Positions 1 to 12,096 of a DNA stretch of 64,000 nucleotides are shown one piece after another. A program made the position numbers and the translations under genes. Location: NCBI GenBank assembly GCA_027422505.1, contig JAPQWV010000005.1:14823501-14887500 (forward strand), read 5' to 3'. Below the pieces are notes generated by a model. The model was not told the origin of the DNA, did not search any database, and worked only from the letters and a program-made list of their open reading frames with translations. How positions within the stretch are numbered: the stretch's first letter is position 1; every line of letters starts with the position of its first letter. This DNA is from Craterostigma plantagineum (lineage: Eukaryota > Streptophyta > Magnoliopsida > Lamiales > Linderniaceae).

Positions 1-2365
1 TAGTATTTTTCACACTTTTATTGTTAGACTTCTGATCTTTAGAAGGCCATTATTCTTTCGTCACGCCTTTCAAAATGATATTTTCTTTGGAGGGAGATGC
101 GTGAGAAAGGGTCTGGGATACGGAGGAAGCTTTGAGATTTCCCATCTCTTTTAGGAGCATTTTCTTTTCAGTTTCAAGAATCTCACGTTCCTTTTCTAGT
201 GAAGTTCTTACCCCTCTATTTTCCTAACAGTATGGGCTATATAGAGAGAATTTTCAGAATGTTGAAGTTGTGCTTCCTCGTGTGTAGAACGATCTTCGGG
301 AATATAAACTGACTCAAGGCTCCAACCTTTGTGAAGATCCCTAGCGTTGTAGCTTTGATTCAATTCGGTGTAGGAGAAGGGGATTTAAACCCCAGTCTTG
401 GCTCTTGGCTTCTTCTAATGCATCTATTCTTTTGCGTTAGTAAAAACGATGAGATTCGTTAATCCTAAACCCATGTACTTGACATCGTAAAGTTGTTTGC
501 AATCAACTTTTGTCAAGCAATGTGGATTCTCAAAGCCTAAGCCAAACTTATAGTTATAGAATTCTAAGTCCATGGGTTAGTTTAAGAATATTGTTTGATC
601 AGTTTGTCCCCTTCTTACAAGAAGATCTTCTAATTTCTTAACTTTAGCGTATAGTTTCTTATCATCTTCTTATAGAGTAAAATTATACCGTTAATTTGGC
701 AGCTTTATAGGCGTCAAGTTCTTTTGTGAGTTGACACACCTTAGCATTAGATTGATCTTGTTGGGCTTCTAGGTTTGTGACCTTAATTGTCGCTTCTGTT
801 AACCTACAATTGAGGTCAGCTTTCTCATTGAGATTTCTAACCAAACAGTTATTTTCTAGCCTGTCTTCTATTTCCTTGACTTTTATTTCATGCGTCTCTA
901 GTAGAGGGATCCTAGTCTCACTAAGTCTTAAGCTCTTAGTTCGTTCATCTATTTTCACACTAGAGCTCTTAAGCTTATATTCAAGACTAGCTATTTCCTC
1001 CTTAGACTTGGTTAATTCCTTCTTTACTTCCTTTACGCTTTTCTGCTCACGTTTCATGTTAGTGCATGCTAGTTGATACGATTCTAACATGGTCAATAAT
1101 GTGGAAGGAGAGACTACCTCCTGTGACAGTTCGGATGCTTGGTCATCGTCCATTTGATTTGAGATTTCGGTGTCTGAGTTTTCGTCTAGGTGGGCCATGA
1201 GGGCTAGATTCTCCTCTTCAGAGCTTGACATGTCTTCGAGCCAGTGGTCTTGTTCAGCCATCATCTCCAGCTTTCTTCTGCTTTGTGAGTTGAAGCTTCT
1301 TGGAGTAGTAGTTGGCATCTCTCTTCTTCGGGAGAGTGCACTCTCGGGCATAGTGACCTGGTTTGCCGCAGTTAAAGCACTTGTGCGGCTCTTTGGCATT
1401 GTTGACTTCGGAGGTCTCGGGTGCACGTCTTTGTTCTTTGAGCTTGAGGTCCGAAGTCGGTTGGCTGATGATGAGGACTTCTTCTTGAAGTATTGTTTGC
1501 TCATCATTTTTCCAATTAGGGCCAACTGCTTTCCCAGTGCTTTCATATTTGGCTCAACGTCAGAGTCTGATTCGTCTTCCGATTCTGAAAGGGCAGGAGG
1601 CCTAATGATCTTCTCTTTACGAGACTTTAAGTTTTGCTTCTCTGAGACGAGGGCAACTATGTCTTCAACCAGCTTTCCCTTCTGCTCCTTCTGATCTCGC
1701 TTATATCCTCCTCGTGCTGTGCGAGATTGTCGAACATGGCATGGATATCCAGCTCCACATGGTCTTTGTTTTGTCCGCTTTGAGTGGATATCTTCTTCCA
1801 TTCCGAAGTCAGAGAAGATAGAAATCGAATGTTTGTTTCCATGTTCGTCTTTGTGATTTTTATTTTCCTCATCTCATTCAGAAGTGTGAGATATCTCTGA
1901 TAGAGATCATGTAAGCTCTCCTCGGGTTTGCTCTGAAGGAGTCGTAAGCGGTGAGAATGTTAGCCTTCTTGGCCTTTCTGCCTACTTCTGTTCTTTCCAT
2001 CATCTTATGCAGCTCATCCCACATTCCCTTAACTGTTGGAGTGCTGTCGATCTGTCGAGGCATGTCATTTAGGATGCCCTGCATTAGAGTATTCTTGGCT
2101 ATCAGATCAGCCTTTGCTCTCACTCTTTCCTCTGCGGTGTATTTCATAGGCTCTTTGAGTCGCCTAGAGGCAGGATTAGAGGATTAGCAGTGTTGCGCCG
2201 GGTACATTTACCCAGAACTAAGCTGGACCTTGCTCAAGTGATAAGAGAAGGTCTTCTGCATGATCTTTTAGCTCGATAAAGTTCAGAAAGTGGCTTCGCC
2301 ATACTGTATTAGCCTCTCCTAAGTACCGGGGGACGGTAGTCGTTTCCAAGCGAGTAAGCATCCAT
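1..2365 (-). pseudogene. Copia-B gag remnant, cut by window edge
   Basis: This is the gag part of a Copia-type retrotransposon read on the minus strand, from an ATG at 2365 down to the window edge. Fragments in different frames match, piece by piece, the gag at 54891-57853: an N-terminal part (about 2147-1878), a middle part (1872-1657) and a Lys/Ser-rich plus coiled-coil part (1801-683). A zinc knuckle of form CX2CX4HX4C (CFNCGKPGHYAREC) is readable at 1379-1338, but in another frame from the long ORF around it, so at least one frameshift is present. Gag forms the particle and the knuckle binds RNA. No protease or later domain is inside the window. Several frame changes show that it is dead. 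Confidence 0.85.
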
Positions 2366-3275
2366 TTTGTTTTCTTGAGTTGATGAAGGATCTTCGTTTG
2401 TTGTTTTGATGATTTGAACTGATGTTATGTACTTCAGAAGTAGCAAATTAGTTAGTAGGGTTTGATTCTAAAGCAGTCGACAATTATTTTCGATTCAATC
2501 TTTAGAGTTTGATCGAAAATAATTTTGTCGAAGTAAAATGTAGTCGTTACTGTTCTCGTGCGAGAAAGTCTGTCAGCGAAAAATTTTACGAGCGAAGAAA
2601 ATTACTCAAAATCTTTCGATCGAGAAAAATTTCTGGATCGTGAATTTATTTCGATTGCAAGAAACAATACGTTTCATAAGTTTGTCGCTGTGTCAAAATA
2701 GATTCGTTGACTGGAAAAGTTTTTCGACCGTAAATGATTTTCTCTAGGTAAAACTTTAATAATCTGACCGAAAATGTTTTTCGACGGAAAGTTTTGCGAA
2801 CGCAAGAGTCAAAATTGGTCTCTTCGAAAAAGATTTTCGCTTGATAACGCTCGAGAAATTTTTCAACTAAAATCGCTTCTGATTATGACGACTTTAGCAC
2901 TGACTTAGAGTTCTAACCGAGAAAAATTATCGCGCAAGGTTTTCGATCGAGAAATTAATTCGATCAAATACTCTAGCGAGAAACATTAAAATCGCGCAAA
3001 TAGTCTTAGAACCCTAACTAACACAGATTTCGGCAAAACGATGAATTAGACCGTGAAATTACAGGTATCTGCTCGTAATTAGCTGATGAATACGCACGAA
3101 CATACAATTAAACACGTCATGAAGCAAAATATATCAAATTTGAGCATAATCAGAACGTGTTCTAAGAGTTCTACGTGCGAACAGTAACTTCTCAAATCCA
3201 ATCGAATCTGCTAAATTGATCTTCTAAACACAACCAATCTAACCCAAACGATTTTTAGCACTAAAACGAGCACAG
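2366..3275 (-). repeat. Copia-B 5' leader, truncated
   Basis: Reverse complement of the untranslated leader seen at about 53960-54890. It is rich in short TTTTTCG and CGAGAAA motifs. Homology stops near 3275, before the primer binding site, so this copy lacks its 5' LTR. No coding potential is seen. Confidence 0.75.
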
Positions 3276-3369
3276 AGACATCAAATTCGTTGAACTATCC
3301 AGTGAGTCTGAGATATGCTTTTAGTACAAGGTTTCCTCTTCCAATAAGCGCCACCAGCACAAAGTTTGA

Positions 3370-4554
3370 TTGAATTCATCCAGCGCACAAATTTCATGCA
3401 GTCGCAAGAAATTTGAGTTTGCTAGAATATTGTGTTGTCATGTCCACAAAGTGCTTACCATTAGAAATATTTCTTCAATCCCTGAAGCTTATATAAAAAG
3501 AAGATGGACTGAAAATGCTAAAAAGGGATTTTTGAAAGTTTCCTCACACGACCGTGATGAGAGAAGTTTTGGGATCGATGAGGAACATAATGAAAAGATA
3601 CTGGTAGAAGAAAGGTATAAAGATTTGTGCAAGTTGCATAGCCAATTAGCTTCAAAGGCTACACTGACCACATCGGCGTATAACCAGACAAGGGATGTTC
3701 TTATGAAGATAATTGACTAAACGGATGATGCTCTTGATAACTTCTATTCTTCAAAATCATATCAGATTTTCAAAAATAATGGAAAAGGAGTTTTGATGAG
3801 AAATAAGGATGAAGTTTTGACGAAAAACATGGGTGAAGAAGAACCAGTTGATTCGATAGAAGGGTGGGAACGGAAACGTTGCGGGTCATGTCAAAAGCGG
3901 ACTTGAGCAGGCCATAAAGAAGTCAAAAAAGCAACCCACTACCGGAATATCATTCCAAAAGAATACAACTGCTAAGGTAAAATTCATATTAAATTGTCTA
4001 TGTTATGATTATGGAGAGTTGTTAATGTCTTGCTTACTTACAGGTAAATAACGAGGACATGCCAAGGTTGGATAGTTATCAACGTATCGGAGAAAATTGT
4101 GATATATCTAGTTTGGATGTCACTCCTACAATGTCGAGATCTTCATTCTTCCATTTACCGACTTCTCAATCGTCAAAGCTATGTGTTTCAGGCTGAATGT
4201 GTGGATTTTTCATCTTTCACATAAAAAGTTTATTTAACTTTCATAACTTCAATGCAATAGATGCCGACTTCATCCATTCATCGTCAAAATTCTCATGGGT
4301 GGAATTCTTCACAGTCTCATCAACATAACTCAGGTTTGACTGAGTTACTACAGGTTAAATACCCCCAATATTTGTTTGGGGTATGTTGTTGGTGAATAGA
4401 AACTAATATGATTTTTGTAAATAAATTTCAGGCACAGATTCAATATCGACCTAGCTATCGGTTGTCTTTCACCAATCAATCGCGAGAAATATTTACGGAT
4501 GAAGCTCAAGCAAAGCAATTGCAGACGAAAAAGGATCAAACAGATGATCGATGA
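3370..4554 (+). pseudogene. FAR1-related sequence (FRS) pseudogene, 3' part
   Basis: The first 116 codons hold a SWIM-type zinc finger pattern (CS-RKKFEF-ILCCHVHKVL, then IPEAYI-RRWT-AKKG), typical of FAR1/FHY3-related proteins, which are transcription factors domesticated from MULE transposases. The C-terminal region of the family follows (EKILVEERYKDLC-LHSQLAS). A TAA at 3718-3720 interrupts a frame that continues with TDDALD. Near 3870 a frameshift is needed to reach KSGLEQAIKKSKKQPTTG, which is also family-like. Intron-like gaps remain: GT after 3975 to AG before 4044, and another ending at about 4431; the last frame ends with TGA at 4554. The kept introns argue for a duplicated gene fragment and against a retrocopy. 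The DNA-binding and transposase-like N-terminal parts are absent. A decayed MULE gene is the alternative. Confidence 0.7.
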
Positions 4555-5408
4555 AATGAAGTTCGTTACAATTTATTGACACGCGAACAACTTTGTTCTT
4601 GTTTATATTCATATTTTTGGTTTTTGAAATAATTGGTTGGACTATAGTTTTATTTTTATCAATTGACTTTTTTTTTTAGATTTACGTCAATCATTATGTC
4701 GAACTTGCATCGTTAATTAATGCTACTATTTTCCTATTATTTTCTTGTCTAATTAAAAGTTTCAATTGCAGGAAAATAATTATCAAAGATCGACAAAATA
4801 ATATTGATTGATAAATATGCAACAATTTATTCTATTTTTTAAAATTTTCCCAATTTAGGAAGGAGGTGAGAGAAATATTTGATATGAGAGTGAAAAAAAA
4901 TTGGAGGAGAGAGAAAATAGATTATGTGAGTTTTGGTGTGGGATAGAGAATGTGATGAGTAGGATAAAGAAAATATATATTATTAATATTAATTGGGTGA
5001 AATATTTAGTGGAATACAATGTTGGAATAGAGGATCCGGACGGTATATAATTTGTAAATAATTAATGTTTACCCTACATATTAACTAGGGATGCAAATAA
5101 AAAAAAGGGCGCCAATAGATTACCCTTATTTGAATATAATATCCCAAGCTAACAAACTTTTCCGAATATAAAGGACCAACAAAAAACGGAGCGCCTAAAA
5201 GCTCACCACACTTCCTAAAAATAGCAGCAATCACCATAATAAGAAGGCCCTCAAAACAGCATTCTACCAAAGCCACATAAAATATAAATAAGAAAAAGAT
5301 ACGGTGATTATTGCTCAAACGCCAACAGCGTAAAAGCGGTAATAAACTCACCTGCATCTTCGCTTCTTTCCTATTTTATATACCCATTAACTTATTAATT
5401 TCACCGTC
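4555..5408. other. Intergenic, AT-rich
   Basis: No coding or repeat structure that I can support. It includes a purine-rich stretch near 4856-4925 and the likely promoter side of the AGP gene, with a TATA-like TTTATATA at about 5374-5381 only some 30 bases before the ATG. If that is the TATA box the leader would be very short. Confidence 0.4.
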
Positions 5409-5603
5409 ATGGAAATGAAGAAGATTGTTTGCATCGCCCTCATTGTGGTGGCGGCCACCTTGATTACGGTGGCAGCTCATGACATGGCTGCCTCCGATGG
5501 CCCAGCGGCGCCGCCTCTCCAAAGCAGCGATGTTGCGCTGAGATTTGTGGGGTCATTCATGGGAGCTTCGTTCTTGTCCATTGCTGCCTTCTTCATGAAC
5601 TAA
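5409..5603 (+). CDS. Arabinogalactan peptide, AGP23-like
   Basis: A 64-residue secreted precursor. It starts with MEMKKI followed by a hydrophobic signal peptide (about residues 4-23, ending VAAHD). A short Ala/Ser/Pro-rich mature segment with GPAAPP follows (about 24-38), then a C-terminal hydrophobic tail with the pattern GSFMGASFLS and FF near the end, which is a GPI-anchor addition signal. This layout and the MEMKKI start match plant arabinogalactan peptides of the AGP23 type, in which prolines are hydroxylated and glycosylated and the peptide is tethered at the outer face of the plasma membrane. The ORF is intact, with no intron and a TAA stop. The mature part has few Ala-Pro pairs for an AG peptide. 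A different small GPI-anchored peptide is the alternative. It is the only intact host gene that I recognise here. Confidence 0.72.
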   Translation: MEMKKIVCIALIVVAATLITVAAHDMAASDGPAAPPLQSSDVALRFVGSFMGASFLSIAAFFMN

Positions 5604-5822
5604 TGGCGGGTGTCTTGATGATGAGGATATGAATTTTTTTTATGGAATAGTACACTTTCACGATATTAATCTCACACGGTATTATTGGGAATTGGTTTAA
5701 TAATTTTGGTTTGACGGAATTTTTGTGTATTTCATGAATGAATGCAAATTGGACATATGTGACCTGCCAGGGGAATCGAAATGATATACTAGACTCCAGT
5801 TAAAACAATTGATGAATGAGAG
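5604..5822 (+). other. 3' flank of the AGP gene up to retroelement, ending in TSD GAGAG
   Basis: Probable 3' UTR and downstream sequence of the AGP gene. The last five bases, GAGAG at 5818-5822, are the 5' target-site duplication of the Copia element that follows. The matching copy lies inverted at 29278-29282. Confidence 0.6.
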
Positions 5823-6588
5823 TGTTAATGTCGAAGATATGAAAAATATTTTGTCTTTCATGCCCAAAATAATTGGTGCACTTACCAACGATAGAAGATA
5901 TGAAGATCATATCGGATATTGTCTTACATGCCCAAAATAGGAGATTGCATTTACCAAAGATGAAAGATATGAAGATCAAGGGTAAATAAGGAGAGAAGAT
6001 TCGAACTAAATATTTACTATATTTAGGGTGATCTTCGAGGAGATATCTCTGGAGATTCTCAAGAGATCTTTTACCAATTCAAGAGGGAGCTAAGGCCTAT
6101 AAATAAAAGGAGATTTCGAGCTGCCATGATGAGCTTTGCACGAGAAACTTTTGAGAGCTTTTACAGAGTAACTTCTGAGCGACAAAGAGTGAAACGCACG
6201 AGACAGAGCGAACGAGGTCTGTAAAGAACGAGAGAGCGTTCATCTTTTAGCCTAGTATTTTCTCTTTGCAAACATCTTAGGACTTTGTAGTTTGGTAGGA
6301 TCGTAAGATTCGTTTCTTTTCTAGGCTTGTCTTTTTTGCCATCCATTTTTAATAATGGAATTTTACCATGAGGCTCGCAGCAAGTTTTACAGCTTACTGC
6401 ACAATTTAGATCTCGTGTGTCAATCATTTTTCATTACTTAGTTCCTAGTTATTTCCGATGTGCGAAACTATGTGAGGTTCAATTCCGCTGTGCGTTCCGT
6501 GTAGGGTTCAGTGTTACCTCAACATTAGAGTCAACATTTAGGTCACCAGTTTTATACCTTAGTGTAAATCCATGTCGGGACCACTTCA
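5823..6588 (+). repeat. 5' LTR of Sirevirus-like element
   Basis: A 766-bp LTR starting TGTTAATG and ending TTCA. Its counterpart is 27759-28455 plus the inverted 29283-29367. It is preceded by TSD GAGAG and followed by the primer binding site. Confidence 0.85.
6098..6105 (+). promoter_or_regulatory. LTR TATA box
   Basis: TATAAATA inside the 5' LTR, within a conserved GGCCTATAAATAAAAGG context that is also present in the 3' LTR at 28022-28029. It is the likely core promoter of the element. Confidence 0.65.
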
Positions 6589-6591
6589 AAG

Positions 6592-6604
6592 TGGTATCAG
6601 AGCC
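6592..6604 (+). other. Primer binding site (initiator Met tRNA type)
   Basis: TGGTATCAGAGCC lies three bases after the LTR end. It is complementary to the 3' end of plant initiator tRNA-Met, the usual primer for Copia and many gypsy elements. Confidence 0.85.
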
Positions 6605-6645
6605 TGCGCTTGACGTGATTAAGCATTAGTAATCCTATTCAATGG

Positions 6646-8428
6646 ATGTTTCAAGCTCAAAATTATTTCGGCATGGTTCCCGTGTTAGACGGATCAAGCT
6701 ACGCCTATTGGAAAGTGCGCGTGCGCCATTGCATCAAATCAATAGATATCTTGTTGGGACGCGGTGATCAATGGATATACTCCACCTCGATCTGCTCCAG
6801 AGCTGATGGGGAAGTCGTTGAGAAACCAGTCGGTGAATGGTCGTCTCATGCAAGGAGTGCAGCTGAGTTCAATGACAAAGCCCTTCATGCTGATCTTCTC
6901 TTTGGTCGACATCTTTATGTTCGGAATTATCCAGAACTGTATGACGGCTCAAATTGCGTGGGAGAATCTGAGAATGAAAGAAGACGAGGACATCACCACG
7001 CACTTTGGGCGAATGTGCTAGCTTGGGAGACCAGATCTCGAATAAGGTACTAAATTCTAAAGCAATTCGTTCTCTAACTGAAAAGTATAATTTGAAGGTT
7101 GCGGCGGTTGAGGAAGCACACAATCTAGGCACGATGGATTTCAACTCCTTGATGAACACCATGAAAAACTACGAGACCAACTCGAAGTCTAAAAGAGAGC
7201 TTCTCGCAGCAAAAGCATTGCTCTAGTCAGTTAGCCCTCTGATTTTCAATCTGAGGTTGATCCTGACAATGATGAGTATATGGCTACCCTCGTAAGAAAA
7301 TTCAGGAGGTTCATGAAACAAAATGTGGAACCAAATGTTGGCCCAACATTTAAGAAAGGCCAAAATGACAAAGAACCATTCTCTGCCCCTCCATTCTTCA
7401 AACACAACCAGATGGAGAAAAAGAATATCAAATGGGAATCTGTGAGATGCCATGCATGCCAAGGGTGGGGTCATTACACAAACTAATGTGCCAACACCCT
7501 TCGCAAGCGCGGAAAAGCTCTTTGGGTGGACCTTTCCGACGATGAAGATGAAGAAACATGTGAAAAGGAGTCTAAGCAATCATCAATAACCATTCAATCA
7601 TTCTCAGACAACGAAGAAGACGAAAATCATCATACGGGTTTACTGAGAAAAGCGAGAAGATGATCGAGAGTCTTGTTGAAGGGATGAACAGGATGGAAGC
7701 CGTGCTGACAAGAAAAGATATAGAGATCGACAAACTTCAGAAGCAAGTCGATGAAGCTGAAACGTTTAATAAAGGTAAATCGACCCTTGATGAGGTACTG
7801 TCATTAGGTATTTTTGATAAACAAGGTTTAGGATTCAATTCTCAGCCTACTCTTGATGTTCCTAATCCTGTTGCTAATGATCGATCTAAGATAGCCTTTG
7901 TTAAGGAAAATTCCAATGTTGCTAACGATCGATGTGAGACTATGATTGTTAAGGAGAATTTGAAGCATGCTGCCAGTAAGCCAAAGAATGGATCGTACAA
8001 ATGCCACCATCGTATGCAGCCTGACCATATCAGTGTTGGAAAGTATGTCTGGAGAAATTTCAGACAACCCTCCTTCAACTTCTGGTGATCACACTGCTGT
8101 TTTGACATCCAAGGTCTGGGTAGAGAAGTCCGTACTTAAATGCAATGTTGTCTATACTTCTTTGTAAGCTAACGTGACAGGTTCATGGTACTTCGATAGC
8201 GGATGTTCAAGACCAATGACGGGTACCAAAGAGTTCCTTATAGACTATATACCCTTGAGCAGTGGATCTGTAACGTTTGGAGGCGGTGCGAAAGGGCGGA
8301 TTCTTGGTCGTGGCAAGTTGAATGTGCCCAATTTCCCAAAGCTGAGCAACGTTCTACACGTCGACGGGCTTGTGGCTTATTTGATTAGCATATGTCAGCT
8401 TTGCAACGACGACTTCGAGGTAAGGTTC
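6646..8428 (+). pseudogene. Sirevirus-like gag and protease remnant
   Basis: Gag is readable in at least three frames from 6646 (start SSYAYWKVRVRHCIKSID) through 6764-7021 and 7005-7226, to a zinc knuckle at 7447-7488 whose sequence CHACQGWGHYTN-stop-C has a TAA where the family has a charged residue. A spacer ORF (7660-8088) with a short coiled-coil start follows. At about 8180-8420 lies the aspartic protease, with WYFDSGCSRPMTG (active-site DSG kept) and a glycine-rich second half ending in DDFEV. The frame is broken by stops and frameshifts throughout. The solo LTR at 8429 cuts directly after this part. Confidence 0.8.
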
Positions 8429-10345
8429 TGTTGGGTTACCGATTGTCTCCCGGAGACGCCATGTCCCCGGGTACGGTGCGGAACAAAAATTTTCCGGGTT
8501 TCCCAATTTCCCTCGTAGCTTGGATCAGATAGTAACACATAGACACGTAATAGGACGGGTCAAGCCCGTAGAGATTTACCAGTTGAAGTAACTGGCAGCT
8601 CCTCGTCCTTTTTTTCAACACTACATCGTGATGGTGGATGGCACTGGCTCGTCACGCCAACCTCGCAGTGTACCACGGAATCAATTCAATAAAGATGGCT
8701 AGAGAGAACTGTTCCATTGCTTCAGGAGAAGGTATGTGCGCTTCGGTGTGTTTTTTTGTGCGTGTAACTTGTTTTTTGATTTGGACGAGGGTTTCACCCT
8801 TTTTATATTAGGGTAGGGCACGAAATTTTGGCCCATTAGCAAGCCTTAATTTCGAATTTTAAGCCATGCTTAAGTGAGATCTTTTTGCCATAAATATCTA
8901 TTTCCTTTTGATTCCAAATCAACTAAGGAAACAATCCATAATTACCCTTACTAACTTTAGATATTTACTCCAAATAAAATATCTTAAATATGGATCAAAT
9001 ATTCGAAAATTATACAATATATAACGAATTTTTAGTTCAAAATAAATAATATTCCGAATATTTATATTTCCATATTTATATATATCAAATATGCAAATTT
9101 CGAAAATATCCTCAAAGGCAAATTTCAGCTAAAGGTGAAAGTCCAATTTTACCCTCAAGCCCATTAAGCACTTAGCCAAGCCCAAGTCTTAAAGTTAGTT
9201 TCAAATGAAGTCCAACTTCGATCCAATAAATGGCCTGAGGCCCATTAAGGTGCGGCCCAATGGCCCAAGGCCCGTTAAGGCCCAAATCACTTTATCTCCA
9301 TATCGTTACACGTTGATGATCCTTTTTAAGCCCGACTCTCTATGTTCGACTCAATCAGCAAGGGAGGATCCAATAGTCCGATAGTTACCTAACCAATCCC
9401 GCAGTACCGGACCGTAACCCGATTCGAGTGCGAATTTCGACCCAGTCTTTATTCCATAACCTTACTATAGATTATAGTACTACGTTTAAACCCTTCAGCT
9501 GTGTCTCAATCGAGTGAGAGCCATGGACTATGTCAAACTCACTGAACTCGATTCTATGATAAAACGGAGACGAGGCAAATTACAAAACTACCCTCTATGT
9601 GTAACATGAGTTAGTTCAATACCTTGTCCAAGGATTTTGTAATTTCCCGTTGCCATCCACATAGAGGACACTTGTCTCGATTACTTACGAGATTGTGAAT
9701 CCGTTCGGCGATCTGAGCTCGACAATCACAAATCATTATCAAGACCGCATCTGGCCCGCTGACCCATGCAACAGCAAATCGGGTCGAGGTGAACCAGTGA
9801 CAGTCGAGACTTCGAAGTCAACTCCGTCAAAGCCCCTTTAGGTTTAAGGTTCACGCAGACTACTATAGTGTTGTCGTCGGTTATTAACACTACTTGAGTA
9901 ATAAGCCATGTTCGACCGTACGACCTGCGAGTCAGTGTCCATGAAACGACTCAATCCATTGATTCGATTCGTATCACAAGTAATGAACTCCACTTCCAAG
10001 CGGGATATCGGCACACGATAGGTCATCGACAAATAAGCTGTGATCGGTTATCCAGCACCCAACTAGAGCCTTAGGCTTACGGACTTTTAATGTTCGAGGT
10101 TAACAGTCCACTTATGCCGTCCTCTCTCGTGCCCATCGAGAACCGTGACTCAACTCGACACATTTGGATTTGTTCATTTATTACTTTACCGGATGCTAAG
10201 TAAAGAACTCATATATCCAATAAGCAAACAATGCCTTTCAATAAACACAAGAAAATTTCTTATTACATAAGAAGTCGAATGATAAATAAGCTAATGCCCT
10301 ATACAATCTAATCCTCGTATAGCATTCGAGGGCATATTCCTAACA
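8429..10345. mobile_element. Solo LTR, 1917 bp, in Copia protease/integrase
   Basis: It starts TGTTGGG and ends CCTAACA, with perfect inverted ends TGTT/AACA. The five bases GGTTC occur directly before (8424-8428) and directly after (10346-10350). It has no ORF above about 60 codons and no primer site, second LTR or polypurine tract. This is the expected result of recombination between the two LTRs of a full element. Joining 8428 to 10351 brings two Copia pol pieces together. I do not recognise the family. Confidence 0.85.
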
Positions 10346-10350
10346 GGTTC

Positions 10351-11406
10351 AACATGGAAAGTTGTGAAGTTTTTAACATGAATGGTGTTTGTGTCATGGC
10401 AGGGAAAAGATCTAGCGATAATTGCTATCTAGTCGGTGACAAATCTGAATCGTTCGACTTTTTCAAAACCTTATGTGCTATGATTAGGAATAATTTCTGT
10501 GCTCCTATATTTCGCATTAGGTCTGATCATGGTAAGGAGTTTGAAAATCAGTCTTTTAATGAATTCTGTGATAAGAAAGGGATTATTCATGAGTTCTCTT
10601 CTCCTAAGACACCCCAACAAAACGGGATGGCCGAACGGAAGAATAGAATGCCACATGAGATGGCGCGTGTGATGTTACACTCTAAGAATATTTCGAAAAG
10701 GTTTTGGGCTGAAGCTTTGAATATTGCATGTCATATTTCGAATCATGTTTATTTTCGGCATGGCACTAAGCAAACTTCGTATGAATTGTTGAAAGGGAAA
10801 AAGCTGACTGTCAAGTATTTCCATGTTTTTGGGTGTTATTGCTATATGCTTAATGATCGGGAATACTTGACTAAGTTTGATTCGAAAAGTGATAAGTGCA
10901 TCTTCTTTGGTTGTTCATCGAACAGTCGTGCGTATCGTGTTTGTAATCTGAGACTGAAATCTGTTCAGGAATCTGTGAATATAGTGTTTGACGACTCTTC
11001 TGTCCTTAGCAGAAATGCTCCACAAGTTGATATTACAGATATTATCCAAGCTGTTGGTGAGACAGAAGCTAATGTGGATGAAAATGTTGAGCCAACACGA
11101 GACTCAACATCTGCACCTGACAAACTACTGATGAAAGACCCAGCAAGTTCGATGAGATCCCCCAGCGAAAATCCAGAAAGACCATCCCACTGACCTGATC
11201 ATTGGAGAACTGAACAAAACGAAGGACGAAAGAGAAGGGACAAGCCACAGAAGGACTACAAATCTATGGTAGAAAAATATATGCATGAATTTCGATACAG
11301 TGAGGTACGTTACAACTGCTTTGTGTCTGAAATTGAGCCTAAAAACGTTCTTGAAGCTCTCAAGGAAAGTTTTTGGACCAGTGCCATGCAAGAGGAACTT
11401 TTGCAA
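10351..11406 (+). pseudogene. Sirevirus-like integrase part and start of reverse transcriptase
   Basis: The ORF at 10354-11193 begins in the pre-integrase segment (KRSSDNCYLV) and jumps straight to the middle of the integrase core. The HHCC zinc finger and the first catalytic Asp are missing, while the second Asp (IRSDHGKEFEN) and the catalytic Glu (QNGMAERKNR) are present. It continues with the Copia C-terminal integrase motif (VFGCYCYML, FFGCSSNSRAYRV). After a stop at 11193 another frame gives CFVSEIEPKNVLEALKESFW and AMQEELLQFD, the usual start of Copia reverse transcriptase. The coding sequence ends abruptly at the Copia-B fragment. The internal deletion alone would kill the enzyme. Confidence 0.82.
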
Positions 11407-12096
11407 TTCGACCTAATTACTCAATTATGTGCTAAATTGAACTGAATTTGATGATCTGTGCTCGCTTAAGTGTTAGAAATCAATTATGATTCGATCGATA
11501 GCGATTGGAACTTCGAATTTGACGAATTCTTAAATCTGGAAAAGGTACTGTTCGTGCAATGAACTTGAAGAACACGTTCTGATTTTGCTTAAATTCAACA
11601 TATTTTGCTTCTTAACGTGTTTAATTATTTGTCTATGCGTAATCGATATATAATTTCGAGCAATTACCTGCAATTTCTCTGCTTAATTTGCTGTTTTTGC
11701 TTGAATTAGTGTTAATTTCTGATTCCGTGACTATTTGTGCTCGAGCAACTTTTTCGGTCAACCGATTTATTTTGACTCAGCGAGAAACTTGCTAACTGTA
11801 CTGTTTGTTAACGATCGAAATAAATTTACGCATCGGAAAAGTTTCTCGATCGAAAGATTTTGAGCAATTTATTTCGCTTGTAAAATTTTTCGCTGACAAG
11901 TACTTTACTCGCGAGAACAGTAACGACTACCTTATTTCAAAGACATTATTTTTTATCAACCTTTAAAGATTGAATAAAAAATAATTCTTGACTGCTTTCG
12001 AATCAAAAGCTACTAACTGATTTGTCACTTGTGAAGCATACTACATCATCTTATATCTTCAAAACAACCAACGAAGATCCAACAATAATTCAAAAA

